64,000 bases of DNA from Chloroflexota bacterium (GTDB lineage Bacteria; Chloroflexota; Anaerolineae; Anaerolineales; Anaerolineaceae), in NCBI GenBank assembly GCA_012517865.1, contig JAAYUC010000008.1:85767-149766 (forward strand). Reading direction: 5' to 3'. Made by a program: the position numbers and the translations under genes. Shown here piece by piece: positions 24,388-35,346 of this stretch. Each line of letters opens with the position of its first letter. Within the stretch, counting starts at the first letter, position 1. The notes under the pieces are model-generated. The model searched no databases. It saw only the letters and a list, made by a program, of their open reading frames with translations, and was not told where the DNA came from.

Positions 24388-26490
24388 ATGAATCCATCCC
24401 TCACTCCCTTTTTTAAACCCAAAGGAGTTGCAATTTTGGGGGCCTCTAGCAAACCAAACAAGCTCAGCTATGGAATTCTTGAGAACCTGCTCAAATACAA
24501 CTATTCCGGCGGGGTCTACCCGGTCAATCCGAACGCGTCTGAAATCCTGGGGGTGAAAGTTTATCCTGACCTGGCGCAGGTTCCTGACCCGGTCGACCTG
24601 GCGGTGATTGTGCTGCCGGTCGGGATGATTCTGGAGAGCATGCGGGACTGCGCGGAACGCGGGATTAAAGCGGTCATTATTATCACCGGCGGTTTTCGGG
24701 AGGTTGGCGGGGAAGGCGCGGAACTCGAGAGAAAGACGCTGGAATTTGCGCGTGAACACGGCATGCGGGTGATTGGACCTAACTGCGTTGGCACGATGGA
24801 CATGAGCAGCGGCTTGAACACCACTTTTATCAAGGGCATGCCGCGCCGCGGTCCCATTGCTTTCATTTCGCAGTCCGGGGCCGTGTGCGGCGGCGTTGTT
24901 GACCTTGTGCTGGAATCTGAAATTGGTTTTTCCCACTTTGCCAGCTTAGGAAACGAAATGGACGTCTCGGAAGCGGACATGATTGCCTATTTTGGTGATG
25001 ACCCGGATGTTCGGGTCATCGCGGTGTACCTGGAGGGCGTTCAGGACGGTTCGCGCTTTATTGAAGAGGCGCGCCGCGTCTCACGCAGCAAACCCATCGT
25101 CATGCTCAAGGCTGGCAGGAATAACGCCGGCGCGCGGGCGGTCAGTTCCCATACGGGCTCTTTGGCCGGTTCTTACACCGCTTACCAGGCAGTCTTTGAC
25201 CAGACCGGCGTGATTGAAGTTGAAACGCTGGCCGAATTGTTTAATGTGGCCTGGGCGCTTGGGACGCAAAAGCTCCCGGGCGGTATGCGCGTGGCAATTG
25301 CCACCAATGCCGGCGGCGCGGCCGCATTATTGGCTGATAATTTGGCTTTAAACGGCGCGGAACTCGCGGAGCTTTCCCCAGAGACGCAGGCAGGCCTGCG
25401 GACCAAATTGAACCCAAGCGCGCAGGTCGCCAATCCGGTGGATATGCTTGGAGGCGCGGAACCCGCGGACTATCTCTGGAGCCTGGAACAAATGATGCGT
25501 GATGAAAACGTGGATGTTCTCGCTCCGGTGCTGGTTCCGCAGGCCTTGGTAGACCCATTGGGTGTGGCGCAAGCTTGGGCGCAGGCTGCCAGTCAGACGC
25601 AAAAAACCATGCTTACCTGCCTGATGGGCGAGCGCAGCGTGCGCGAAGCCAGGGCTTTCCTCAATAAGGCAGGTGTGCCGGTGTATCAATACCCCGACCA
25701 GGTCGGTCCTGTGCTGCGCGCGATGCGAAAATACAGCGCGCATTTGCGCAAGCCTGTTTACATGCCCGTAGAGGCAAAAAAGGCGGACAAATCCACGGTT
25801 CATTCCATTCTTGAGGCAAATTCCCACAGGCAGAGTCTGGGCGAGTTTGAAACCCGGAAAATTTTGGAAGCATACGGCATCGCGAATGTGCCCGGCGGGT
25901 TGGCCGCGGACGCGCGGCAAGCCCTTGCAATTGCCGACCAGGTGGGGTACCCGGTGGCGCTAAAAATCGTCTCGGAGAGTCTGCTGCATAAATCGGACGC
26001 CGGCGGCATTGTGCTAAATCTGGACGATGCCGGCAGTCTGACCTCAGCGTTTGAAGCGCTGCTCGCGCGGATACGAGCGCGATTTCCGGAAGCAAGCATC
26101 ACAGGCGCCATGGTCGAGAAAATGGCTCGCAAGGGCGTTGAAGTCATTGTGGGAATGCGCCGCGACCCAAGTTTTGGTCCCATGATAATGTTTGGCATGG
26201 GCGGCACGCTGGTGGAACAGTTTAAGGATATTGCTTTTCGGATCGCGCCGCTCTCCGGGGAGGACATCGCAGAGATGATTGACGCGACCATCGCGGGCAA
26301 ACTGCTGAAAGGCGTGCGGGGGAGCGGCAGGGCGGATATCCCAGCGGTTCAGAATGCGATTGCCGCTCTGAGCCAGATTGCGCTGGACTTTCCGGAGATT
26401 GAAGAAATAGAGATTAATCCGCTGGTGGTGTATCCGGATGGAGAGGGCGCGCTCGCCCTGGACAGCCGCGCGGTGCTTCGGCAGGGATAG
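24388..26490 (+). CDS. acd: ADP-forming acetate/acyl-CoA synthetase, fused alpha-beta
   Basis: Protein of 700 residues that converts acyl-CoA, ADP and phosphate to the acid, CoA and ATP (reversible), giving substrate-level ATP in fermenters. Residues about 5-130 are a CoA-binding Rossmann domain (GVAILGASSKPNKLSYGI). Residues 150-460 are the succinyl-CoA-ligase-like part, with the phosphorylated histidine in SSHTGSLAGS (His255). Residues 480-700 are an ATP-grasp beta domain ([35 protein letters not shown]). Archaeal enzymes have separate subunits; fused forms are common in bacteria. The catalytic residues are intact, so synthetase activity is expected rather than a protein acetyltransferase, as no GNAT domain follows. 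It stands alone with its own extended -10 promoter. Confidence 0.92.
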   Translation: MNPSLTPFFKPKGVAILGASSKPNKLSYGILENLLKYNYSGGVYPVNPNASEILGVKVYPDLAQVPDPVDLAVIVLPVGMILESMRDCAERGIKAVIIITGGFREVGGEGAELERKTLEFAREHGMRVIGPNCVGTMDMSSGLNTTFIKGMPRRGPIAFISQSGAVCGGVVDLVLESEIGFSHFASLGNEMDVSEADMIAYFGDDPDVRVIAVYLEGVQDGSRFIEEARRVSRSKPIVMLKAGRNNAGARAVSSHTGSLAGSYTAYQAVFDQTGVIEVETLAELFNVAWALGTQKLPGGMRVAIATNAGGAAALLADNLALNGAELAELSPETQAGLRTKLNPSAQVANPVDMLGGAEPADYLWSLEQMMRDENVDVLAPVLVPQALVDPLGVAQAWAQAASQTQKTMLTCLMGERSVREARAFLNKAGVPVYQYPDQVGPVLRAMRKYSAHLRKPVYMPVEAKKADKSTVHSILEANSHRQSLGEFETRKILEAYGIANVPGGLAADARQALAIADQVGYPVALKIVSESLLHKSDAGGIVLNLDDAGSLTSAFEALLARIRARFPEASITGAMVEKMARKGVEVIVGMRRDPSFGPMIMFGMGGTLVEQFKDIAFRIAPLSGEDIAEMIDATIAGKLLKGVRGSGRADIPAVQNAIAALSQIALDFPEIEEIEINPLVVYPDGEGALALDSRAVLRQG

Positions 26491-26502
26491 TTAAACACAA
26501 CA

Positions 26503-26575
26503 AGCCAACGGTGGGAATCGAACCCACGACCGGGCGCTTACGAAGCGTCTGCTCTGCCGGCTGAGCTACGTTGGC
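26503..26575 (-). tRNA. tRNA-Thr (anticodon CGT)
   Basis: On the minus strand the acceptor stem is GCCAACG/CGTTGGC, the D-arm GCTC...GAGC, the anticodon loop TTCGTAA (anticodon CGT, codon ACG) and the T-arm GTGGGTTCGATTCCCAC. The anticodon stem has one mismatch. CCA is not encoded. Confidence 0.92.
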
Positions 26576-26608
26576 GTGCGTCGGATTATACCAAAGCTCC
26601 GGAATTTT

Positions 26609-27808
26609 TCAATCTTTTTCTGCGCCAGTTTTGGGATTCTTTTTTACCTGACTGCCGCGCGTAATGATGTTCTTTCCATATTTTTCTTTGAGCGCGTCAA
26701 TTGCCAGCGCGAGCTGCTCTTTTTGCGCGCGGGTATCCTCCCACAGCGCGAGCTGTTGATAAGGTTCCGAGAGTTGGCTGACGCCCACGCCAATCAAGCG
26801 CACCTCACGGCCTGGCGCCAGGGTATCCCGCAGCAGTTCTTCCGCTGCGGAGAAAATCTCATCGTCAAGATCGGTAGGATTAGAAAGTCGTCTCTGCCTG
26901 GTAAGCGTGGTGAAATCCTCGTAACGCAGTTTAATTTGCACAACGCTGCCCATCAAGCGCGCCTGGCGCATCCGATACCCGACTTTATCCGAGAGTCGGC
27001 GCAGAGTATCAAGCAGCTGCTCCATATCGCTGGTATCCCTGGAAAATGTCACCTCATTGCTGACTGATTTGACTTCCCGCTCGCTGTGAACCGCCGAATG
27101 GTCTATCCCCCGCGCTTTCTCCTGCACGTCCAGGGCGTTTTTCCCAAAGAAATACTGCAGCTCAGCCAAAGGAAGTTCTGCAAGCTGACCGATGGTATGG
27201 ATTGCCCTCGCGTGCAGGCGCTGGGCGGTTTTGGGGCCAATCCCCCACAGCGCTTGCACGTCCAGCGGCGCTAAGAACGAGGCTTCTTCTCCAGGTGGAA
27301 CCACGGTAATCTGCCGCGGAGCTTTGCCGGTGCGAACCTGACTTTTGCCGAAATCATTCGCTACTTTAGCGACCAGCTTGTTGGACGCGGCTCCGATGGA
27401 ACAGGGCAGGTGCAATTCCCGGTCGATGCGCTGCTGCAGTTCCCGCGCGATGGCGCCGATGGGCTGCGGCAGGTCGCTCACATCTAAAAAAGCTTCGTCG
27501 ATGGAAATCTGCTGAAAGAGGGGAGTGTAATTCCTCAGAATGGCCATGACCTGGTCGGAAGCTTCTTCGTAGACGCCAAAGCGGTGACGCACGACTATCA
27601 AATGCGGGCACAATGCCAGCGCGCGTCCCATCGGCATCGCGGAGCGGACACCAAATTGTCTGGCGGGATACGAACAGGAAGAAACAACCCCGCGGGAATT
27701 GGGGCTTCCGCCCACCGCGAACGCCTTGCCCTTCAGGTCTGGATTAAGCAGCTCTTCGACCGCGCAGAAAAAAGCGTCCAGGTCCAGATGCAGAATTTTG
27801 CGTTCCAT
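26609..27808 (-). CDS. dinB: DNA polymerase IV (Y-family)
   Basis: Translesion polymerase of about 399 residues. The ATG at 27808 is chosen because the catalytic strand starts right after it (KILHLDLDAFFCAVEE); the ORF-track start is an upstream TTG. Metal ligands are in DLDAFF and SIDEAFLD. The helix-hairpin-helix (LWGIGPKTAQRLHARAI) and little-finger region (SVSNEVTFSRDTSDMEQLL) follow. The C-terminal tail (PYQQLALWEDTRAQKEQLALAI) contains QLALW, a plausible beta-clamp-binding motif. It lies 36 bp after gyrB, probably on the same transcript. Confidence 0.95.
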   Translation of the reverse strand: MERKILHLDLDAFFCAVEELLNPDLKGKAFAVGGSPNSRGVVSSCSYPARQFGVRSAMPMGRALALCPHLIVVRHRFGVYEEASDQVMAILRNYTPLFQQISIDEAFLDVSDLPQPIGAIARELQQRIDRELHLPCSIGAASNKLVAKVANDFGKSQVRTGKAPRQITVVPPGEEASFLAPLDVQALWGIGPKTAQRLHARAIHTIGQLAELPLAELQYFFGKNALDVQEKARGIDHSAVHSEREVKSVSNEVTFSRDTSDMEQLLDTLRRLSDKVGYRMRQARLMGSVVQIKLRYEDFTTLTRQRRLSNPTDLDDEIFSAAEELLRDTLAPGREVRLIGVGVSQLSEPYQQLALWEDTRAQKEQLALAIDALKEKYGKNIITRGSQVKKNPKTGAEKD

Positions 27809-27844
27809 AGGCTGCCGCCACAAGGCGCGGAATGCGCACAGCGG

Positions 27845-29773
<1,929 letters not shown>

Positions 29774-30760
29774 TCACAGAGATGATTCCTGCGTCTGCTT
29801 CGATAATTCATTTTCCTGGGTGAGCTGCAGAACGCGCAAAAAGTAATGAAAGCTGGCAATGATTAGCGCGCTGCTGACCAACGCGTGCCCAAAAATGCCG
29901 ACATACACCATCGGCGAGTCTGTTCCGGGAGATTGCCATAAAAGATTGGTCAGATAAGATATCAGGACCGCCAGAATCACGAACAGCGAAGTCGCTGAAT
30001 AATACGGCCGCAGCAACCGAATGCTGGTGCGAATGCCCTGCCAAAGGTTTTGATTGAGGATAAGGACTGCGTGCGGGGCAAACAGAGCGGGCAGAAACAT
30101 CGAAATAAGCACCATTGCCGCGAAAAAATAAGCCAGCAACCCAAGGAAGGGGTGCAGCAGGCTGAGCAGGCTCACCGCCAGACTTACCGGTACAGCAATC
30201 ATGAGCAGCACGGCCCAAAAGAGAACCGGCAGCAGAGCCAGATTGAGGAGAGCCCGCAGCGTTGGCTTCAGACCTTGTTTTTGGACTTCAAGGTAGGTTG
30301 GAAGGCCGCAGAGGTAAAAATAGAGCGCGCCAAGCAGAGCGCCGACAGTTCCAAACAAGAGCAAAAAGACCAGCGCTTTTCCTTCCGCGGTCACGGGTAC
30401 TTCGCCAAGCTTGCCGAAGGGGTTCTCCATGAAAACCCTGCTGGAGAGCAAGCTGGGTATCCCTAAGGGGTAAGAGCGCAGGGCGGAGGAAAGGCTGTAA
30501 GATTGGAAAAAAGTGTCTAAAGACGCGCTCAGGTCCGTCCAGAGCTGCTTAAGCTCAGCGGAAGCCTCAGTCAGCGGGTCGAACAGCGCCAGGTAACGAG
30601 CGGCAAGCGTTGAAATCGTATAGCGCGGGGCGAAGAGCAGGAGAAGGTCCAGCCCGAGTGGGAAAAGCAGCAGGTAAAGGTGCGAGCCGAGAGACTTAAA
30701 ACCAGACGCGATAGCGCTAAAGACATTAGGCTGTTTTCGTAGAACAAATCTGCTATCCAT
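29774..30760 (-). CDS. Integral membrane protein of unknown function
   Basis: Protein of 328 residues that I do not recognise. It has a short cytoplasmic start, a hydrophobic segment (LYLLLFPLGLDLLLLF), an extracytoplasmic stretch of about 80 residues (TISTLAARYLALFDP...), then five or six helices (ALVFLLLFGTVGALLGALYFYL through ALVSSALIIASFHYFL). The tail is polar and Gln/Ser-rich. The pattern resembles DUF-type YciC-like membrane proteins, but no signature is certain. It is upstream of gyrB with coupled translation. Its own ATG lies nine bases after an extended -10 box, so its leader would be about three bases. Confidence 0.75.
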   Translation of the reverse strand: MDSRFVLRKQPNVFSAIASGFKSLGSHLYLLLFPLGLDLLLLFAPRYTISTLAARYLALFDPLTEASAELKQLWTDLSASLDTFFQSYSLSSALRSYPLGIPSLLSSRVFMENPFGKLGEVPVTAEGKALVFLLLFGTVGALLGALYFYLCGLPTYLEVQKQGLKPTLRALLNLALLPVLFWAVLLMIAVPVSLAVSLLSLLHPFLGLLAYFFAAMVLISMFLPALFAPHAVLILNQNLWQGIRTSIRLLRPYYSATSLFVILAVLISYLTNLLWQSPGTDSPMVYVGIFGHALVSSALIIASFHYFLRVLQLTQENELSKQTQESSL

Positions 30761-30769
30761 AACCTATTA

Positions 30770-30778
30770 ATTATACCA
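30770..30778 (-). promoter_or_regulatory. Extended -10 promoter for the membrane protein-gyrB-dinB unit
   Basis: The minus strand reads TGGTATAAT, a perfect -10 with TGn. Nine bases separate it from the ATG at 30760, so the mRNA would have almost no leader. Confidence 0.6.
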
Positions 30779-30818
30779 CCTTTAAGAATTCTTCCTCTTC
30801 AGCATTCCGCGTACATGA

Positions 30819-30827
30819 TGATAAAAT
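30819..30827 (+). promoter_or_regulatory. Extended -10 of a predicted leaderless transcript (gene at 30834)
   Basis: TGATAAAAT (TGn plus TAAAAT) is followed by six bases (TCTGGC) and the ATG at 30834. The predicted +1 is the A of the start codon and no Shine-Dalgarno is present. Confidence 0.6.
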
Positions 30828-30833
30828 TCTGGC

Positions 30834-31667
30834 ATGGCAGTAAAAAAGTACTTGCCGGATCTCAACCGCTTCAGCCTTGTGACAGCCTTATCTACGCTGA
30901 TGTTAGGGCTGACGTACGCCCTGCCGCCTTCATCAAGCGGGAACACGGCCAATATTTTGGGGATTAACTTCAGTTTTGAGGTAAACCTGTTTTCTCTCTT
31001 CCCACTGCTGATTGCCATCATTGCCCTGATAGGCGCGCTGTGGGTACTGCGCAGCCATCCCCATCTGCAGGAAGAACGTCGCAGTACCTGGCAGCTCTTG
31101 CCAAATGGAGTTTTGCCGGCTCTCAGCCTCTTCATTCTTGCTTTCACACTGAGGGAAATGGCCCGCAGCAATGTCTGGTGGGTGGTTTACGTGCTAGGCT
31201 CAGCATTTTTCGGCCTGGTTCTGGCAGCCGAATACAATGTGCTGGATTTTCGCTACGAGCTGCATCCTATCGCCTCGCTGGGGTTGATTGGCCTGTCCCA
31301 CAGCCTGTTCCTAATCCTTGCTGTGGTGCTGCGAACGGGCAGAATGCGCCTGTATGTCATTCTTCCCTTGATTCTTTTAGCCGCCGCGTTTATCAGCGTG
31401 CGCACGATTAACCTCCGCACGCAAGGAGCGTGGAAACCAGATTACGCGCTCCTGATTGCCATTCTGGGGGCGCAACTGGCAGTTGGTCTGCAGTATTTCT
31501 TCCTGAATCCGATGCAATATGGGCTGGTTTTGACTGCCGCCTTGTATTTATTGATAAGCACGGCCTGCGCGATAATTCAGAAATTAAAACTGCGCGAGTT
31601 CGTTGTAGAGCCCGTGTTGATGTGCCTGCTTTGCGTCAGTTTGTTACTTCTGATTGGAAGGCTGTAA
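30834..31667 (+). CDS. Polytopic membrane protein of unknown function (about eight helices)
   Basis: Protein of 277 residues made of hydrophobic helices (for example LFSLFPLLIAIIALIGALWVL, LGLIGLSHSLFLILAVVL, YGLVLTAALYLLISTACAII) joined by short loops. There is no signal peptide, no conserved charged motif and no recognised family. It is divergent from the membrane protein upstream of gyrB and convergent with the MBL hydrolase gene. The ATG is predicted to be the first transcribed codon. It could be a sensor or scaffold membrane protein; nothing in the sequence says which. Confidence 0.7.
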   Translation: MAVKKYLPDLNRFSLVTALSTLMLGLTYALPPSSSGNTANILGINFSFEVNLFSLFPLLIAIIALIGALWVLRSHPHLQEERRSTWQLLPNGVLPALSLFILAFTLREMARSNVWWVVYVLGSAFFGLVLAAEYNVLDFRYELHPIASLGLIGLSHSLFLILAVVLRTGRMRLYVILPLILLAAAFISVRTINLRTQGAWKPDYALLIAILGAQLAVGLQYFFLNPMQYGLVLTAALYLLISTACAIIQKLKLREFVVEPVLMCLLCVSLLLLIGRL

Positions 31668-31672
31668 AACCG

Positions 31673-32512
31673 CTATCCCGCGCCGCGTTCTTTAAGTACC
31701 TCTTTCAGCAGCGCCCGCAGGTTGTTCTGATGGAGTTCTTCCGCCACGCCGCCAAGGCTGACCCTGCTTTTGCCGCTCATTTCAATATCCTGCGCCTGAA
31801 GGAATTGAAGCGGATCTTTTCGGCGGGCGGCGGCCCTGGCAATCTTCTGAATGCTGCGCAGATAAGCCAGATTGGAGGCAGTGGCGTCCTCAATTTCTCC
31901 CCGCAAAATGATGTCTCCGTGCCCCTGGACGATGTTTTCCAGGCTCATTTTGCCAATCTCGCTGATGGTCTTTACAGCGTCTTCCAGATTTCCGCCGACG
32001 ATGAACGGCACAGCCATAAAAGCGTCCCCCGCAAAGAGAATCCGGTCTTCTTCTACCAGGACGGAGATACTGTCCGCCGTATGCCCGGGCGTGGCAAAAA
32101 TTTGGAGCTGCTTTTTACCCACGCGCAGACTGATGCTGCCTTCCGCGAATGTAATGTGGGGAGCGATGATACTGATTTCCCGGAAGTAGGGATTATCCTG
32201 CCCGGCTTCTTCCAGGGCGCTTCGGCTTTTGGTCAGCATAAGTTCACGGCAAAGGGAGTGGCCAATCACAACAGCCTCTGGGAAATAGGAATTGCCCCAG
32301 CTGTGGTCGGCGTGGTGGTGGGTGTTAATGATGTACCGGACAGGCACCAGCAGGTCGTTTTCCAGAAATTCTTTAATTTGAGTAGTTTCCTGAGGAATGA
32401 GGGTGTCAATCAAAACAGCCCACTGCGGGCCAATGACTGCCCCTGCTGTTACTTGCGCGTAGAATTCACTTTGAAACCAATAAACATTTTCTGAAACTCG
32501 TTCCCGTTGCAT
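31673..32512 (-). CDS. MBL-fold metallo-hydrolase
   Basis: Protein of 279 residues with a metallo-beta-lactamase fold. The zinc motif is NTHHHADHSWGN. Further metal ligands are the His in ATPGHTADS and the Asp in LFAGDAFMA, and a later His lies in IVQGHGDIIL. The enzyme could be a lactonase, thioesterase or glyoxalase-II-like hydrolase; the substrate is not deducible. A minus-strand TGCTATTCT extended -10 lies about 45 bp upstream and AGGA sits before the ATG, so this gene has a normal leader, unlike several neighbours. Confidence 0.88.
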   Translation of the reverse strand: MQRERVSENVYWFQSEFYAQVTAGAVIGPQWAVLIDTLIPQETTQIKEFLENDLLVPVRYIINTHHHADHSWGNSYFPEAVVIGHSLCRELMLTKSRSALEEAGQDNPYFREISIIAPHITFAEGSISLRVGKKQLQIFATPGHTADSISVLVEEDRILFAGDAFMAVPFIVGGNLEDAVKTISEIGKMSLENIVQGHGDIILRGEIEDATASNLAYLRSIQKIARAAARRKDPLQFLQAQDIEMSGKSRVSLGGVAEELHQNNLRALLKEVLKERGAG

Positions 32513-32589
32513 AGAAATATCCTGTTGGTTCCGCTAATTTGAACCATAGAATAGCATATTCGATATTAAAAGTCAAAAAACGGAAAAAA

Positions 32590-35268
32590 TCAGGATTTTC
32601 GGCGTGTCAGCAAAATGAACAACCCGCCAGCCGCAGCGGTGAGCACAACAATCAAGGGCACGAGCCATATGACCCGATTCTGGTAGCGGTCTGTTTTCTC
32701 CAGTTCCTGCCCACCTGATGGAACAATCGCGGTAGGTGAGTTTGTTGGAGTCTGCGCTGTGTTGTCAGGAGGGATGGTCACAACAATCATCGTGGGGTTT
32801 TCATCCGGACCCGGAGAAGCTTCGGTGATGATAGGCGCGTAGGTTACCACCGGATAAGGTTCTGATTGACCGGTCTGGCTGGGCATGGGGCTGGGAAAGC
32901 CGGTTTGTGTGCCTGTAACAAGCCGCGTGGGCGTCGGGAAGCGTGACGTCGCGGTTCTTACAACGACCGGTGTATTGGTGAGATAACGACTGGTTGGCGA
33001 GCGATACACGTACGGCGTGCGCGTTGGGGTGGATGTGCGGGTATTGGTTCTGGTGAATGTTAGGGTGACCGAGCCGGTTCTTGTGGGCGTCAGGGTGTGG
33101 GTGGGTGTCAGCGTCAGGGTGGTGGTCGGGGTTTTGGTCGCGCTGAGGATTGTTACCGGCCCAAACAGCTGAAGCGTCAGTCCTTCGCTGTTCACAACTT
33201 CCAGTTTGTAATAGTAGGTTTTGCCGAACTGTACGGTGGTATCGGTGTACGTATAGATGCCGCCCAGGAAGGGATTTCCCACAGCGGGAATTAACCCGGA
33301 AATGCGGAAAAACGGCCCTGCGCTGTTCTCGCTGCGCAGGATGTGGAAGCCGCCCACGTTATTTTCGCTGACAGTGGACCAGGTCAGGTCCGTCTGGTTT
33401 ACCTTGTAAGTGCCTGTAAAGCCCTCCTCGGTTAACTGGACGCCCAAAGGCAGCGGCAGACCGACAATAAAGGGCGTCCTGTTCAGGTCCTGAGCAAGAT
33501 TTGGCCGGCCGGAAACATCAAGTGTCATGGTGATGGTCTTTTGGGTTAAATCGCACTGCACCATCTGTCCGCTCGCGCCGCCGGCTCCGCTTCCCTGAGG
33601 GGCTTCACCAACTTTGTCCCACTTATCTGTCACAGAATTTTTCGGGTCGAACCACCAAAGAGGGTAGTTCTGAGGGTTATCCGGCTGCCCGCAGTACGTC
33701 TGGGATTCAATTGCAGCCTGGCAGGAGCTGTTCAGATTGTACTTAAACGCTGCCACCAAATCGGACTCCCCCGATGGTGTGGAGCCAAGAAAGATATCGT
33801 AAAAACTGCTGCACGGGGTGATAGGCTCAGTGCCGTAACCAATAAATGGCACATTGGTCTCGGAGCCCTGGCCGTGGTCGACGACATAAAGCCAATAATC
33901 TTCGCCTGCTGTTCGGCGGATGTTTAGCGCTGAACCAAATAAGCTCATCCCGCTGGTCGTGACCTGCACGAGCTGTCCGGAAACGCCTGCTTGCTGCGCA
34001 AGAATAGCCGCGCCAAGCTGACTGCCCGGCGAGAAAGCACAATTGGCAGAAGCGGTTGCTGGTGAAAGTCCGGGCCCCCAAAAGTTGTGGTCCACCAGCC
34101 CTTTGGCGGGGGCGCCGCAATCTACCTGAGTGGACCCGGCGTTATTCAGGATGTTGTTCGCTACAGCGGTGAGCGTGCCGGAGCCCGTCAGGCCGGTCCT
34201 GCGTATCGCGAAGCCGATATTATTGGTGATGTGGTTGAACTGAACAAGCAGATTTCCGCTGTTATCCTCGTATAAAATCGCGTGCGCGCCTTGCTGCAAC
34301 GTGTTGTTTTGAATCGTGACCGGCTGGCTGCTGTTCACGCGCAACAGGTTTCTCGAAACCGTAGCGCATTCGCCGTCGTTGATGCTCAATTTCTGGACTG
34401 TAACCTGGCTGGTAATTCCCAGCATCGGCGCGGAACAGGTGCTGCCGGCCGCGGTCAGAACGCTGGTCCCGGTCCCTTGCAGGACAAAAAACGGCCGGTT
34501 GATAAGCACCTCATTGGATTTAATTGGATAGGTGCCGAGGATATTGATGGTAACCGGTGACGAAAGGCTGCCATTCGGGAGCGCGTCCAACGCGTCCTTG
34601 AGCCCGGTGCCCAAACCTCCCGGAAGGTCGTCCCCGCTGTTAATAAAACAGGGTGAATTCAGGCTGCAGGCTCCGCTGTCTGCCGCGACATAAGCATTCA
34701 GTACCTGCGAGGGAACCAGATTAATCGCCAGGGAGGCACTGCTTTTTTCACTCCATACGCCGGCGGAATCTTTCTCAAGAACATGAAACCGAATGGAGCC
34801 ATTTTGCACCGCGAGTTTGTTCAGGCGCAATGCCAGATTAAGCTGGTCGGCAACGCTGGCGGTATGCAGCGCCTGGACGCTGACAACGAGATTCTCATTA
34901 GTAAAAGTGTTGCCCCCACAATTCTCGACAGGGGAATAGATGACGTTGCTTACCAGGCCTTTGGGAGAAATTGAGCCAGTAGCGTAATCCGTGAACGGTA
35001 TCAGGGACGGATTATCAGAGCCTCCGCTGGATGTCACGCAAATCATGACATTTTCTGAGCTGGTGAAAACAGGTTCGACAGGGAAAGACAGGCGCATGTT
35101 CAGGCGCTGGCCCGCGGCGCAGCCGTCCAGAGGGCAGCCAGCGGGAGACAGCAGCTCCAGCGCGGTAACCTGCTTGGCTTTTGACAGAACTAAACCTGTG
35201 CCTGAGAAAAAAAGCAGGACAATTACCAACAGCGGGAAGAATCTGCGGAAATCAACAGTAGGTTTCAC
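32590..35268 (-). CDS. Large anchored surface protein with beta-helix and Thr/Pro stalk
   Basis: Protein of 892 residues starting with GTG. It has a signal peptide (FFPLLVIVLLFFSGTGLVLS). Residues about 230-420 show repeated NNxxxN strands (VTIQNNTLQQGAHAI, LVQFNHITNNIGFAIRRTG), typical of a right-handed parallel beta-helix. A fibronectin-like or carbohydrate-binding-like segment follows (TWSTVSENNVGGFHILRS). A stalk of about 130 residues is almost only Thr, Pro, Arg and Ser (TPTRTGSVTLTFTRTNTRTS). The C-terminus is one helix (VIWLVPLIVVLTAAAGGLFILL) plus RRKS, so the protein is held in the membrane and projects outward. The function is unknown; adhesion or polysaccharide binding is plausible. 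Confidence 0.82.
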   Translation of the reverse strand: MKPTVDFRRFFPLLVIVLLFFSGTGLVLSKAKQVTALELLSPAGCPLDGCAAGQRLNMRLSFPVEPVFTSSENVMICVTSSGGSDNPSLIPFTDYATGSISPKGLVSNVIYSPVENCGGNTFTNENLVVSVQALHTASVADQLNLALRLNKLAVQNGSIRFHVLEKDSAGVWSEKSSASLAINLVPSQVLNAYVAADSGACSLNSPCFINSGDDLPGGLGTGLKDALDALPNGSLSSPVTINILGTYPIKSNEVLINRPFFVLQGTGTSVLTAAGSTCSAPMLGITSQVTVQKLSINDGECATVSRNLLRVNSSQPVTIQNNTLQQGAHAILYEDNSGNLLVQFNHITNNIGFAIRRTGLTGSGTLTAVANNILNNAGSTQVDCGAPAKGLVDHNFWGPGLSPATASANCAFSPGSQLGAAILAQQAGVSGQLVQVTTSGMSLFGSALNIRRTAGEDYWLYVVDHGQGSETNVPFIGYGTEPITPCSSFYDIFLGSTPSGESDLVAAFKYNLNSSCQAAIESQTYCGQPDNPQNYPLWWFDPKNSVTDKWDKVGEAPQGSGAGGASGQMVQCDLTQKTITMTLDVSGRPNLAQDLNRTPFIVGLPLPLGVQLTEEGFTGTYKVNQTDLTWSTVSENNVGGFHILRSENSAGPFFRISGLIPAVGNPFLGGIYTYTDTTVQFGKTYYYKLEVVNSEGLTLQLFGPVTILSATKTPTTTLTLTPTHTLTPTRTGSVTLTFTRTNTRTSTPTRTPYVYRSPTSRYLTNTPVVVRTATSRFPTPTRLVTGTQTGFPSPMPSQTGQSEPYPVVTYAPIITEASPGPDENPTMIVVTIPPDNTAQTPTNSPTAIVPSGGQELEKTDRYQNRVIWLVPLIVVLTAAAGGLFILLTRRKS

Positions 35269-35287
35269 AATCGCCTGACCTGCCTAC

Positions 35288-35296
35288 ATTATAACA
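35288..35296 (-). promoter_or_regulatory. Extended -10 promoter of the surface protein gene
   Basis: Minus-strand TGTTATAAT is a TGn plus perfect hexamer. Transcription is predicted near 35281, a leader of about 13 nt before the GTG at 35268. Confidence 0.6.
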
Positions 35297-35331
35297 TCAG
35301 GATGAGCGCTGCAAGAACAGACCTATGATTA

Positions 35332-35340
35332 TGCTAAAAT
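35332..35340 (+). promoter_or_regulatory. Extended -10 of a predicted leaderless transcript (gene at 35347)
   Basis: TGCTAAAAT is followed by six bases (TTGCGC) and then ATG at 35347. The +1 is predicted on the start codon. The divergent surface protein promoter lies 36 bp away. Confidence 0.6.
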
Positions 35341-35346
35341 TTGCGC

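Noticed and set aside
24388-26490. Protein acetyltransferase (Pat/YfiQ type) instead of synthetase
   Set aside because: No GNAT domain follows the ATP-grasp part and the catalytic histidine is present, favouring the ADP-forming enzyme.
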